Below, piece by piece: positions 8,529-16,897 of a stretch of 64,000 nucleotides of DNA. The notes under the pieces were generated by a model. That model did not search any database and was not told the DNA's origin. It saw only the letters and a list, made by a program, of their open reading frames with translations. The stretch lies in contig NZ_WKJP01000001.1 of assembly GCF_009674585.1 (NCBI RefSeq), positions 1,054,001 through 1,118,000 of the forward strand, read 5' to 3'. The position numbers were made by a program, and so were the translations under genes. This stretch comes from Haloferax marinisediminis. Its GTDB lineage: Archaea > Halobacteriota > Halobacteria > Halobacteriales > Haloferacaceae. Position 1 is the stretch's first letter; each line of letters begins with the position of its first letter.

Positions 8529-9680
8529 TCACCAACGTCGGTTAATCGCGCGTTTGTACGTCTTCTCAGCCTGCTCCGCGACGCTGTCCCAATCGTATTG
8601 CTCGGCACGCTTCGTGGGTTGGGTCGCCGGCGTCTCACCTGCAAGTGCCCGTTTTAGTGACTCCGTGACTGAATCGACGGTTGGCTCGGCGAGATACCCC
8701 GCGTCGCCGATAACCTCACTCGCGGCCGACTCGGGATGTTGTGCCCCGATGACGGTACAGTCGGCAGCCATCGCCTCGGCGTAGGTGATGCCGAAGCCTT
8801 CACGGGTCGATGGGGAGGCGAACACATCTGCTGCACGCATGTGCCCAAGCACGTCTTCGTACTCGTCGAGGAACCCGAGGAAGTCCACTCGGTCGGTGTG
8901 ATTGAGGTTCTCTGCTTGGCGTTGGAGACGGTCGAACTCTGGACCATCTCCAACGATGCCGAGCGTCACGTCGTACTCGTTGGCGACCGAGTCAAAGGCG
9001 TCGAGGAGCAGTGAAACGTTCTTATCGGCGATGAGCCGCCCGGCGAAGAGCACGTCGAACGATTCTTGGTCTCGTTTTTCGGGAAGTGGGGCGTTGCGTA
9101 TTTGGTCAACGTCGATACCGTTCGGAACAACTTCGATATCGTCTCTGTCCGGACCGATGTCAGCGAGGCGGTCAGCGGTGATTCCCGAGACGGCGATTGG
9201 GTTTTGGGGGACTCGAACTGTGAGGTGTTCGACGAACTTTCCGAAGGGTGCGAGTGCACCGAGGTAGTCGTTCCAGTAATCTTGCCACACCTCGTGCCAC
9301 GTCGTAATGACTGGGACGTCGGTGCCGAGAGACGCGAGTTTCGACGAGAGAACTGGGAAGTAGGGGAAGACAGAGGCGACCACGAGGTCGTGGTCGTTCT
9401 TATGGAGTTGTTTGGAGAGGGGATAGGCGAGCCGAGCGGCGAAGTCGATTGCTTCAGTGATCGAGCGTCGGTCGTCACTGTAGAGGTCTGTTTCCGGGGC
9501 GACTGCGCGGAGAGTGACGCCCTCGTGTTCTATTTCGGAGGGGCCGTCCCAGAAGTGGCGGCCGTAGATTGTCACGTCGTGGCCATTGTCGGAGAGGCGG
9601 GTAGCGATTTCGTGGATGCGTTTTTCTGCGCCTCCGGTCACGTAGGGATAAACGACATTCGAGACAAAACAGACTCGCAT
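8529..9680 (-). CDS. Glycosyltransferase family 4 (GT-B fold)
   Basis: A 383-residue GT-B glycosyltransferase that would move a sugar from an NDP- or GDP-donor to a lipid-linked or glycan acceptor at the cytoplasmic membrane face. The N-terminal domain opens with MRVCFVSNVVYPYVTGGAEK, including the acceptor-side glycine loop. The donor domain has FAGRLIADKNVSLLLDAF and the retaining-enzyme signature SPSTREGFGITYAEAMA with its paired glutamates. No membrane segments are visible. It marks the left side of the glycan locus and converges with the repeats beyond orc. The donor sugar cannot be deduced. Confidence 0.88.
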   Translation of the reverse strand: MRVCFVSNVVYPYVTGGAEKRIHEIATRLSDNGHDVTIYGRHFWDGPSEIEHEGVTLRAVAPETDLYSDDRRSITEAIDFAARLAYPLSKQLHKNDHDLVVASVFPYFPVLSSKLASLGTDVPVITTWHEVWQDYWNDYLGALAPFGKFVEHLTVRVPQNPIAVSGITADRLADIGPDRDDIEVVPNGIDVDQIRNAPLPEKRDQESFDVLFAGRLIADKNVSLLLDAFDSVANEYDVTLGIVGDGPEFDRLQRQAENLNHTDRVDFLGFLDEYEDVLGHMRAADVFASPSTREGFGITYAEAMAADCTVIGAQHPESAASEVIGDAGYLAEPTVDSVTESLKRALAGETPATQPTKRAEQYDWDSVAEQAEKTYKRAINRRW

Positions 9681-9737
9681 TATGTACTTGCGGACGACCG
9701 AAAATAATATTTTTTCGGTCGGACGCGTTACTGCCCC

Positions 9738-10698
9738 TTACCGCTCGACTCTCGGGAACTTATAGTCGTACTCGGACACCACGTTTCGTGGGCCAAGTTG
9801 TCCGATAGAGTGGCGGGAAGAATCGTCTCGGAGGCGAATCGCTAATCCGGAGCCGTTCGTAACGTTTCGTTGCTCGACGGCGTAATTTGCATATCCCACG
9901 GATTCGAGTTCCGACTGAAGCGTCCACACAGACTCCTCGGGGAACCCGTGTGTCGTGAACGAAACCCGTGGGGCACCGCTCTCTCGAAGCGTGCAGTTTC
10001 CGTCACCCCAATATCAATGCATTAGGGCCGTCTCGTCCAGCTTGTAATTGTCTGGGACGACCTTACGATGTCTGTCTTCCTATGGTTCATACCAGCTGTC
10101 ATACACCTCGCGAAAGAGGGCTGCGCACGCGACCGGATTATCCATTGGTATAGTCGTCCTTGTTAAACGCGTTCGACCGCGTCACTGAGTACGGTTGCTC
10201 TGACGAGATGAGTCCGTCAGGGAGTCGTAGCCTGACGTGTTCAACGTGCTTTTCGTTGTTGTTCGAGACTTGGAACACACACGACCCGGACTCCTTCTTG
10301 TAGAGACAGTCATCCCCAAGGAGTTCGCCAACGACGATAGAGACTTGTGCTGGCGTGAATCCGAGGTCATCAGACTCAGATGGCGAATCTCGAAGCTCAA
10401 CGCTCGATTCGAGTAACCGCCGCTTGATCGCGTCAGCTGATGTCCCGTAGACAGTGGCAATCGTCTGGAGTGATTCACCTCCTCCGACGTACCGGTCAAC
10501 GATGTCTTCAGTGTGGTCGTCTAGCCACACGTATCGACTCCCCGCAGGACGGGTCGATACATCGTTCTCCAGCAATCGGTTTCGGATAGTCCCCGAAGAT
10601 ACGTCAAATTCGTCGGCGATCGACTGCATAGATTTGTTTTCGTCCACGTACTGTCTGATGATATCGTCCACTTGCTCGTCTAACCACTCGTATCGCAT
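9738..10698 (-). pseudogene. Decayed LAGLIDADG-type homing endonuclease-like gene with N-terminal HTH repeats
   Basis: Translation from ATG 10698 gives two consecutive HTH-like units (each about WLD..v.dII..Yv....S.q.IA....s...I..RLLE). These lead into an endonuclease-like domain beginning FTPAQVSIVVGELLGDDCLY. The frame then breaks: a one-base shift near 10140, an in-frame TAG at 10080-10082 and a TGA at 10014-10016, exactly where HWYWGDG-type sequences have Trp. Beyond these, the same frame continues convincingly (KLDETALMH ... YWGDGNCTLRESGAPRVSF ... EYDYKFPRVER) to 9738. Free-standing haloarchaeal endonucleases of this type are common selfish genes. Three lesions make it inactive. Confidence 0.75.
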
Positions 10699-10810
10699 AC
10701 TTCGATAGAAGACAACTCACCACATGTTATTTACGAATGTATCAATACAAATATCAGTACGCACATCGTATGTAACCCGTTTTAGTGACGGCGTCAAGTA
10801 GGGGGTGGAA

Positions 10811-11020
10811 ATGACCGATATCAAACTCAACCCGACTGACCGCGTGATTCTCCAAATGCTCCGAGAGGGGCGTTGTACACCTTCGTATATCGCCGACGAA
10901 CACGACTACAGCAGACAGAACGTCACGAACCGACTCAACCGATTGGTCGAACACGGATACGTCGACAAAGTTCACACCGGGTTATACGAACTCGTCAAAG
11001 ACCCCGGTCAGACTAACTAG
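10811..11020 (+). CDS. Small winged-helix DNA-binding protein
   Basis: A 69-residue protein that is essentially one winged helix: a first helix (TDRVILQMLREGRCTP), a turn and recognition helix (SYIADEHDYSRQNVTNRLNRLVEHG) and a short wing (YVDKVHTGLYELV). This is the MarR/ArsR-like mini-regulator type common in haloarchaea. The frame opens 6 bp earlier with a GTG, but ATG 10811 is preferred. It faces the same way as the first AlkP-fold enzyme 56 bp downstream and may regulate the glycan locus; that role is inference. Confidence 0.75.
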   Translation: MTDIKLNPTDRVILQMLREGRCTPSYIADEHDYSRQNVTNRLNRLVEHGYVDKVHTGLYELVKDPGQTN

Positions 11021-11076
11021 TCTCGAATCGTGTCCTTCGGAAGAATAATATCACTTCATGAATACGTGACCGTTAG

Positions 11077-12345
11077 ATGACCACTGACTGGGATAACATC
11101 GTCCTCTTGTCAGCCGACGCCCTTCGCGCTGACCACCTCTCCTGTCACGGATACCATCGAGAAACCTCACCCGTGTTAGACGAACTCGCAGAAGAGGGCC
11201 TGCACTTCACGAACGCCTACAGCGCGAGTTCGCACACGCGCGAAGCGGTCCCAGCATTGCTGACCGGGGAATATCCAGACACTGCGGTCGGGTCTGATTA
11301 CCGCCTCGCTACGGATACGATCGCCTCGACGCTATCCGAAGAAGGGTTCGCGACCGGGGGCTTTCACTCGAATCCGTTCGTCTCTCGGGCGTACGGCTTC
11401 GACGAGGGCTTCGATAAGTTCGACGACGACCTGCACCTCGGCCAGCACAAACTGATTGCGTTGGCACAGCGTGCACTCGACAAGCTTCGAAATCGGCACT
11501 ACGCTCGCGCCGAGGAGATCAACGAGCGATCGTTGGAGTGGATCGACTCCCTCGACGACGACCAACGGTTCTTCATCTGGAATCACTACATGGACACCCA
11601 CGGTCCGTACGAACCTCCGGGGGAGTACGCGACACTGTATCGGGAGGATCGGGTTTCTGACCGGGAAGCGGCTTCGCTGTACCAACGCGCCATCAAGGAT
11701 CCAGGGTCGATCACGGAGAACGAGCATCAATTGTTGATCGACCTGTACGATGCCGAGATTCGGTACAACGACGAGAAGATCGGAGAGTTTCTCGACGAAC
11801 TTCAGGAGCGGGGCCTGCTGGAGGAGTCGCTGCTGGTCGTCACCGCCGACCACGGCGACGCCTTCGGGGAGCACGGCTACTACGAGCACCCGCGGTACCT
11901 CCACGATGAGATCACCCACGTTCCACTGTTCGTCCGCCCGGCCGGCGGTGCCGACGGTCGGGAGGTGTCGGTCCCGACGAGCACGCTCGATGTGGCCGCT
12001 ACGATTGAGCGCGCGGTCGGCCGCGAGGTTCGCTCTGGGGGCGTGCCGCTGACGGAGGCACCGTCGGAGGACAGGACGGTGTTCCTGCAGGCCCGCGGGG
12101 AAGACGAGCACAGCCACCTGCGGCGCTACTCGCTGCGGACGAACGAGGGTTCGTGTTTCTGCGAGCGCGACCGGGAGACCAACGCAGTCGAATTTGTCGA
12201 GTGCTCCGACCGGTCGCTGCGGGAGCGACTGGAAGCGCACGTCGACGAGCGGACCCGCCGAGAGGGCGGCGACGGCGAGAAAGACGGCGAGGAGGTCGAC
12301 GAGGAGATCGAACGGCGACTGAGCGCGCTGGGGTACAAGGAGTAG
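11077..12345 (+). CDS. Sulfatase-fold (AlkP superfamily) hydrolase/transferase 1
   Basis: A 422-residue soluble protein of the sulfatase branch of the AlkP superfamily. The metal site begins with Asp14 (LLSADALRADH) and includes VVTADHGDAFGEHG. Counting eleven residues back from the TG of ALLTG gives Thr54 (HTREAVPALLTG) at the nucleophile position, not the Cys or Ser needed for formylglycine. It ends in RLSALGYKE, a tail shared with the two related proteins here. No signal peptide or membrane helix is seen, so it should be cytoplasmic. Unlike the next genes it is GC-rich and acidic, with a hydrophilic Glu/Arg/Asp tail. A glycan-modifying phosphotransferase or phosphodiesterase is an alternative to sulfatase. 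Confidence 0.8.
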   Translation: MTTDWDNIVLLSADALRADHLSCHGYHRETSPVLDELAEEGLHFTNAYSASSHTREAVPALLTGEYPDTAVGSDYRLATDTIASTLSEEGFATGGFHSNPFVSRAYGFDEGFDKFDDDLHLGQHKLIALAQRALDKLRNRHYARAEEINERSLEWIDSLDDDQRFFIWNHYMDTHGPYEPPGEYATLYREDRVSDREAASLYQRAIKDPGSITENEHQLLIDLYDAEIRYNDEKIGEFLDELQERGLLEESLLVVTADHGDAFGEHGYYEHPRYLHDEITHVPLFVRPAGGADGREVSVPTSTLDVAATIERAVGREVRSGGVPLTEAPSEDRTVFLQARGEDEHSHLRRYSLRTNEGSCFCERDRETNAVEFVECSDRSLRERLEAHVDERTRREGGDGEKDGEEVDEEIERRLSALGYKE

Positions 12346-12402
12346 TATCGCAAACGTTGGACCCAATACTGCTTAAACCAATAAATTACATCACCAAACA
12401 CT

Positions 12403-13881
12403 ATGAGTGACGGGTCTTCTCGGCTTGGATCGCTTGCACTTTCGTCTGGAACCTTATTATTCGGAAGGATATTCGGGAAACTGGCTAATGTAGCCGGTCT
12501 CGCCTTACTTACGCGAGAATTAACCAGCAGCAATTTTGGTGTCGTTATGCTTGCCTACACTATCTCTTCAGTTATCGGCCTGATATGTGTGTGTGGCATC
12601 CCTAACGGTTTAGCTAGTTTGTTACCACGGTTAGACGGGAAAAGGAAAATCAGGGTTTTGTTATCCGGAATCTCTATCTCGATAGCTGGTGGTCTCATAG
12701 GCTCAACTTTGCTCGTTTTCTTCCGAAAAGAGATTTCGATGGTCACCAGCGAACCGCAACTAACCACTATATTAGTTCCGTTTGCAGCTTTTGGATTTCT
12801 CTTTGGGCTTTCGAAGTCTGTGACCGGGGTCCTTCGAGGTTACAAGTTGTCCACCGAGGCGACCCTTTCCAGAGATATAATTGCCGAATCGCTCTCATTA
12901 GCTTTTCTAGTATTTTGGTTTCTCTCCTGGGAGTCATTTGAGGGGGTCTATGTCTATTGGTGGTTGATTCCTATCACTTCCATTCTTGTTGGGTCAGTGC
13001 TCTTTCTCAGGAAGATAAGTGAACTTCCCTTTAGTTTTCCGCAGGTTGACGATTACAAGTATATATTGGACTTTTCTTGGCCATTGACGATCGAATCTGG
13101 CTTCGTTGTCTTGATGTCTAATATTGATGTGATACTTATCGGTGTTTTTCTGACGTCCACACCAGTAGGGATCTATAAAGCAGCCCAACCAATTGCAATG
13201 TCAATGGTAATTATACTAACTTCGTTCACCTTCTTGTATCTGCCATTGGCTTCCGAGATGTACGAGAATGGAGAGCTGAAGGAACTCAACAATCTATACA
13301 AGATATGTACAAAATGGATTATCACCTTTTCAATTCCTCTGACTACGGTTATCATTGCTTACTCTGAAACGATTCTAAGTACAGTATATCAGCAGGAGTT
13401 CGCAGCCGGTGCAACGGCGTTATCTATCTTAACAATAGGCGTTTTTTTGCGTACCTTTTTTGGACCAAACGGCGCTATGATCAAGGCGATTTCCAAAACC
13501 ACTGTTGATTTATATGCCTCTGTCGCGAGTCTTCTTACGAATCTCTGTTTGAATCTGTTTCTCATTCCAAGAATTGGAATGGTTGGGGCGGCAATCGCCA
13601 CTGCTACAGGGTTCACCGTCTTTAATCTCATAGAGGTAGTTGTCACATACAAGTCAGTAAAGATGCAACCCATATCTAAAGAAAACATTCAAATTATCCT
13701 CACTGTAATCATATTTGGCGGGGTAGCCCGTCAGTTCTTGGGAGACACAGTTGGATCCTTATTCCTGTTTTCTCTCTTGGTAGGGATAGTTTCTCTAATT
13801 TCATCGCTAGTAGTTGCTGACTCTACCGAAGAACGAAGGCTAACCCGTGAGTTTACTACCAAGGTATCGGAGATGTTCTAG
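12403..13881 (+). CDS. Wzx/MATE-like polysaccharide flippase (Agl15-type)
   Basis: A 492-residue integral membrane protein with about 12-14 hydrophobic helices and the MVF/polysaccharide-export layout (LGSLALSSGTLLFGRIFGKL at the N-terminus; repeated ALSILTIGVFLRTFFG and GMVGAAIATATGFTVFNLIE further on). This class flips lipid-linked oligosaccharides from the cytoplasmic to the outer face; in Haloferax volcanii Agl15 is the low-salt pathway flippase. A ttaaaccaataaatta patch about 15-30 bp upstream suggests its own leaderless promoter. Base composition drops sharply from the preceding gene (roughly 40% GC in sampled stretches), marking the left edge of a transferred cassette. Confidence 0.87.
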   Translation: MSDGSSRLGSLALSSGTLLFGRIFGKLANVAGLALLTRELTSSNFGVVMLAYTISSVIGLICVCGIPNGLASLLPRLDGKRKIRVLLSGISISIAGGLIGSTLLVFFRKEISMVTSEPQLTTILVPFAAFGFLFGLSKSVTGVLRGYKLSTEATLSRDIIAESLSLAFLVFWFLSWESFEGVYVYWWLIPITSILVGSVLFLRKISELPFSFPQVDDYKYILDFSWPLTIESGFVVLMSNIDVILIGVFLTSTPVGIYKAAQPIAMSMVIILTSFTFLYLPLASEMYENGELKELNNLYKICTKWIITFSIPLTTVIIAYSETILSTVYQQEFAAGATALSILTIGVFLRTFFGPNGAMIKAISKTTVDLYASVASLLTNLCLNLFLIPRIGMVGAAIATATGFTVFNLIEVVVTYKSVKMQPISKENIQIILTVIIFGGVARQFLGDTVGSLFLFSLLVGIVSLISSLVVADSTEERRLTREFTTKVSEMF

Positions 13882-13945
13882 ATTAGACCAGGTAAGATGA
13901 TAAGAAAAAGTAATTAATATGTTCGTCTTAGAAGAGGACGTCACT

Positions 13946-15277
13946 ATGGACAATCCGAACGTAATCATTCTTGTGCTTGATTCGTTGAGATTTGATTACG
14001 TATCTCCAGAATCTAATAAAAGCTCAAACACGCCAAACATAGGAGATCTAATAACTGATGGAACATACATCGATAACGTTTATTCTTCCGGGTCGTGGAC
14101 AGTTCCCGCACATGGGTCTCTCTTCACGGGGAAATTACCTTCTGAAACCGGGATTGGTGGTGAGAATCGCCGATTTGATGCGGAACAATCAATTGCACAA
14201 ATAGCAAGCGATAACGGATACACTTCTATAGGAGCTTCAACCAACCCATGGATAACTGATGACTTTGGATTCGATCGGGGTTTTGACGTCTTTGAGCAAA
14301 GCTTTCCAGAACTACCGTTCGGAAGTGACGACCCGAGGAGCGTAATTAAAAACATTGACGGTAGAGGAAATGTCGGAGAGAAGTGGTGTGACTTCATAAA
14401 GTGGACGTTATCGTCGAACCAATTAGCTAGAGTTGGGAATTCCATTTACTCATTCCTCTCCGATGAACTACCGTACACAGAAGCCGACCAGTTCAACGAA
14501 GATGTCTTGAGTTTGGTGACAGAAGATCAATCGCCGTTTTTCTTATTTGCTAATTATATGGATGCGCATGAACCATACATGGACGAAGACGAGCTCGGTG
14601 AAAATGTTAGTTGGAATTTGGAGAGTCTCCAGTCACCACCGACTGCTGACTTGACGGAGAGTCTCCGCCAGCTGTACGCTGATGACGTCCAATTTCTAGA
14701 CAGACACATTGGTGAATTCTTTGATAGGCTTAGATTGAGAGGGATGTACGATGACTCGTTAATCGTTTTACTTGGTGACCATGGCCAATCTTTGGGAGAA
14801 AATGAGTACTGGGGCCATGGGACTTTCCTGTACGAATCGCTAGTCAAGATCCCACTCGTCATCAAGCCTCCATCCGACATGTCACCTATACCTGACATAC
14901 CTGCGCCCACAAGTATCACAGATTTATTTGATTTCTTATTTGAAGTCGTAAATGGAAGGTCTGACCAGATTGACTTTAATTCCATCTTTGGGAATGAATA
15001 TGTAGTGACTGAATCTTACGGGCCACACGAATCGCTTTTGGTAGACGGTGTCTCAAGCGACGGTTACAGGGGACTAGCCACGGAGGATTGTTATGGAATT
15101 ATCAATCTTAGTACTGCTGATGTTACGACAAATATGGTGGAAGATAGCTGTCTCCGGGAGCTTGAATCAATCATTGAATCCAAGAAGGAGTTAACCACAA
15201 AGCTAACGGACACAACCGTGACTGGTGAAGTAGATCAGGTAGTCGAGCAACGATTGGAACAGCTAGGGTACAAATGA
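13946..15277 (+). CDS. Sulfatase-fold (AlkP superfamily) hydrolase/transferase 2
   Basis: A 443-residue soluble AlkP-superfamily enzyme. The first metal Asp is in ILVLDSLRFDY (Asp12). The nucleophile loop SSGSWTVPAHGSLFTG puts Thr52 at the catalytic position, and a second metal cluster is LLGDHGQSLGENEYWGHG. It ends RLEQLGYK like its two relatives. The frame is open from ATG 13919, but ATG 13946 (MDNPNVIILV) fits the family start. Its stop overlaps the next start by 4 bp (ATGA), so the two are translationally coupled and probably act together. No export signal is seen. AT-rich like its neighbours. Confidence 0.8.
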   Translation: MDNPNVIILVLDSLRFDYVSPESNKSSNTPNIGDLITDGTYIDNVYSSGSWTVPAHGSLFTGKLPSETGIGGENRRFDAEQSIAQIASDNGYTSIGASTNPWITDDFGFDRGFDVFEQSFPELPFGSDDPRSVIKNIDGRGNVGEKWCDFIKWTLSSNQLARVGNSIYSFLSDELPYTEADQFNEDVLSLVTEDQSPFFLFANYMDAHEPYMDEDELGENVSWNLESLQSPPTADLTESLRQLYADDVQFLDRHIGEFFDRLRLRGMYDDSLIVLLGDHGQSLGENEYWGHGTFLYESLVKIPLVIKPPSDMSPIPDIPAPTSITDLFDFLFEVVNGRSDQIDFNSIFGNEYVVTESYGPHESLLVDGVSSDGYRGLATEDCYGIINLSTADVTTNMVEDSCLRELESIIESKKELTTKLTDTTVTGEVDQVVEQRLEQLGYK

Positions 15278-16893
15278 TGAATACAAGGCGGTTTTTAGTC
15301 TCAGTGCTGTGCGTTTCGTTCTTGTTTATTCTAATAGAACTTCATCGGCTAAACACTCTCGTTCCTTTGGATCCGTATTGGCGCTATCAAGGCGATATGC
15401 TGGCCGCATACGTGATCAACACAGGGCATCTCTCTACAGGTGGTGAGTTTGCAGAACATTCTCTTCTGACAGGGTGGGTCAATTCGTTCTATGACGATTT
15501 TGGAAGTCCAGTCATCGTCGCAGTGTTGTCTATAGTTACTGGTAAAGATACTCTCTATATTGAGACATTGCCAATATATGCACCAGCAATGATTCTAGTA
15601 CAGAGTGTCCTTGCGACAACGATAGTTGGTAAAAGGGACGTTTTCCCGGTTGCTCTAGCTGGGGCCACCTTCTACAAATTCCTCGCCCCTCATACCTTTA
15701 GTAATGCTCATAGGGGCGGATTTGCGTGGACGATGCTGCTGTTAACTTTGCTTGCAGTGGTATTGGCGAAACGCCAACCAAGCCGATCTACTGTCCTATT
15801 ATTGCTTTTTGCTGCTGTACTTCCAATGGCAGCTCATACACTTCCCGTTGCAGCTCTACTACTTCTATTTATACTGTTTCTGTTGAACGAGGTTCTTGGA
15901 AGACAAATGTTTGGCTACAAGCGGGCCGCGCTGGTCGCAATTGTAATTTTAGCTTACAATCTATTCGTATCTACTTGGGTTGGCAGAGTTGTATTCAAAT
16001 TCACCGTGGCCACATCTAGTGTGTCTGAACCAATTACTCTGTCTACGTTAGTACAATCGGTTACTCGATCCGCAGCCGTTCATTCTTCCCTGTTTCCGTA
16101 TCTAATCGATGGTGCACCACCAGAGTTCCAGATGATAGTAATTATTTCCGTAGCTACCGCAGCAGCGATAACTGTCATTGTTGTCTTGTATCGCCTCAGA
16201 CAGCTACTCAAATCGAGATCGATTGAGGATATACAAACCTTCGACATAGTCATTGGTGCGGTTGGTATTCAGGCTATAGCGTACATTAGTATCATTCCGT
16301 TTTTCGCCCCCAGTGGGGGAATAAATCCCCCTCTGCTTGGACTGATGTTCTTCCCGATATTCTTGGGAAAGTTCTCGGATATAACTAGAAGAATTAATCT
16401 ACCTGCTGTCCAGCGCCAAACTTGGGTATCGATTGGACTAATTATACTCATTCTCATTCCAGGTGCTATCGCATCCGTTGCAAATCCGATGACTGTAGGA
16501 AAGGTGAACTCGTTTACTGAAGATGAATATCAGACTCTTGAATGGGTTAGTAAACACGACTCAAATAGGCTTGTAACTGATTTTGACACGGCTAGTACCT
16601 ACTATGCAATTGGTGGTCGTTCGTCGACCTATCTCCCACCGCCTGGTGAGCCTGCGTACGCAACAGAGGAGGCGACAAGCCGAATCATACAAATCCATTA
16701 CACCAATCCAGGTCTCGCGTGTACTAAAGGTGGTACCTACCTAGTAACTGAACGGATGACGGACGTCGGATTAATACATTTAGGATCACTCGTCACGAAA
16801 CCAAATACTAATATTAGGTCAACTGTCCGGGGAAGCCCTAAATTTAATCTAGTATTTGAAACAAAGGACAGTTTCGTAGCTACTTGCGATTAA
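15274..16893 (+). CDS. Polytopic membrane protein, GT-C glycosyltransferase or Wzy-like candidate
   Basis: A 539-residue protein with about 10-11 hydrophobic helices through residue 420 and a C-terminal soluble domain of about 110 residues. An acidic/aromatic loop follows the first helix (LDPYWRYQGDMLAAY), where GT-C enzymes keep catalytic acidic residues. The tail (EYQTLEWVSKHDSNRLVTDF ... YYAIGGRSS) resembles the extracytoplasmic part of PMT-like enzymes. It overlaps the preceding AlkP-fold gene by 4 bp. Likely it uses a lipid-linked sugar on the outer membrane face or polymerises repeat units. I do not recognise the exact family; an unrelated transporter is possible. Confidence 0.6.
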   Translation: MMNTRRFLVSVLCVSFLFILIELHRLNTLVPLDPYWRYQGDMLAAYVINTGHLSTGGEFAEHSLLTGWVNSFYDDFGSPVIVAVLSIVTGKDTLYIETLPIYAPAMILVQSVLATTIVGKRDVFPVALAGATFYKFLAPHTFSNAHRGGFAWTMLLLTLLAVVLAKRQPSRSTVLLLLFAAVLPMAAHTLPVAALLLLFILFLLNEVLGRQMFGYKRAALVAIVILAYNLFVSTWVGRVVFKFTVATSSVSEPITLSTLVQSVTRSAAVHSSLFPYLIDGAPPEFQMIVIISVATAAAITVIVVLYRLRQLLKSRSIEDIQTFDIVIGAVGIQAIAYISIIPFFAPSGGINPPLLGLMFFPIFLGKFSDITRRINLPAVQRQTWVSIGLIILILIPGAIASVANPMTVGKVNSFTEDEYQTLEWVSKHDSNRLVTDFDTASTYYAIGGRSSTYLPPPGEPAYATEEATSRIIQIHYTNPGLACTKGGTYLVTERMTDVGLIHLGSLVTKPNTNIRSTVRGSPKFNLVFETKDSFVATCD

Positions 16894-16897
16894 CTAT

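Noticed and set aside
11332-12366. Long minus-strand frame of 344 codons
   Set aside because: Antisense to sulfatase-fold gene 1, with no domain signature; codon pattern is that of a reverse shadow.
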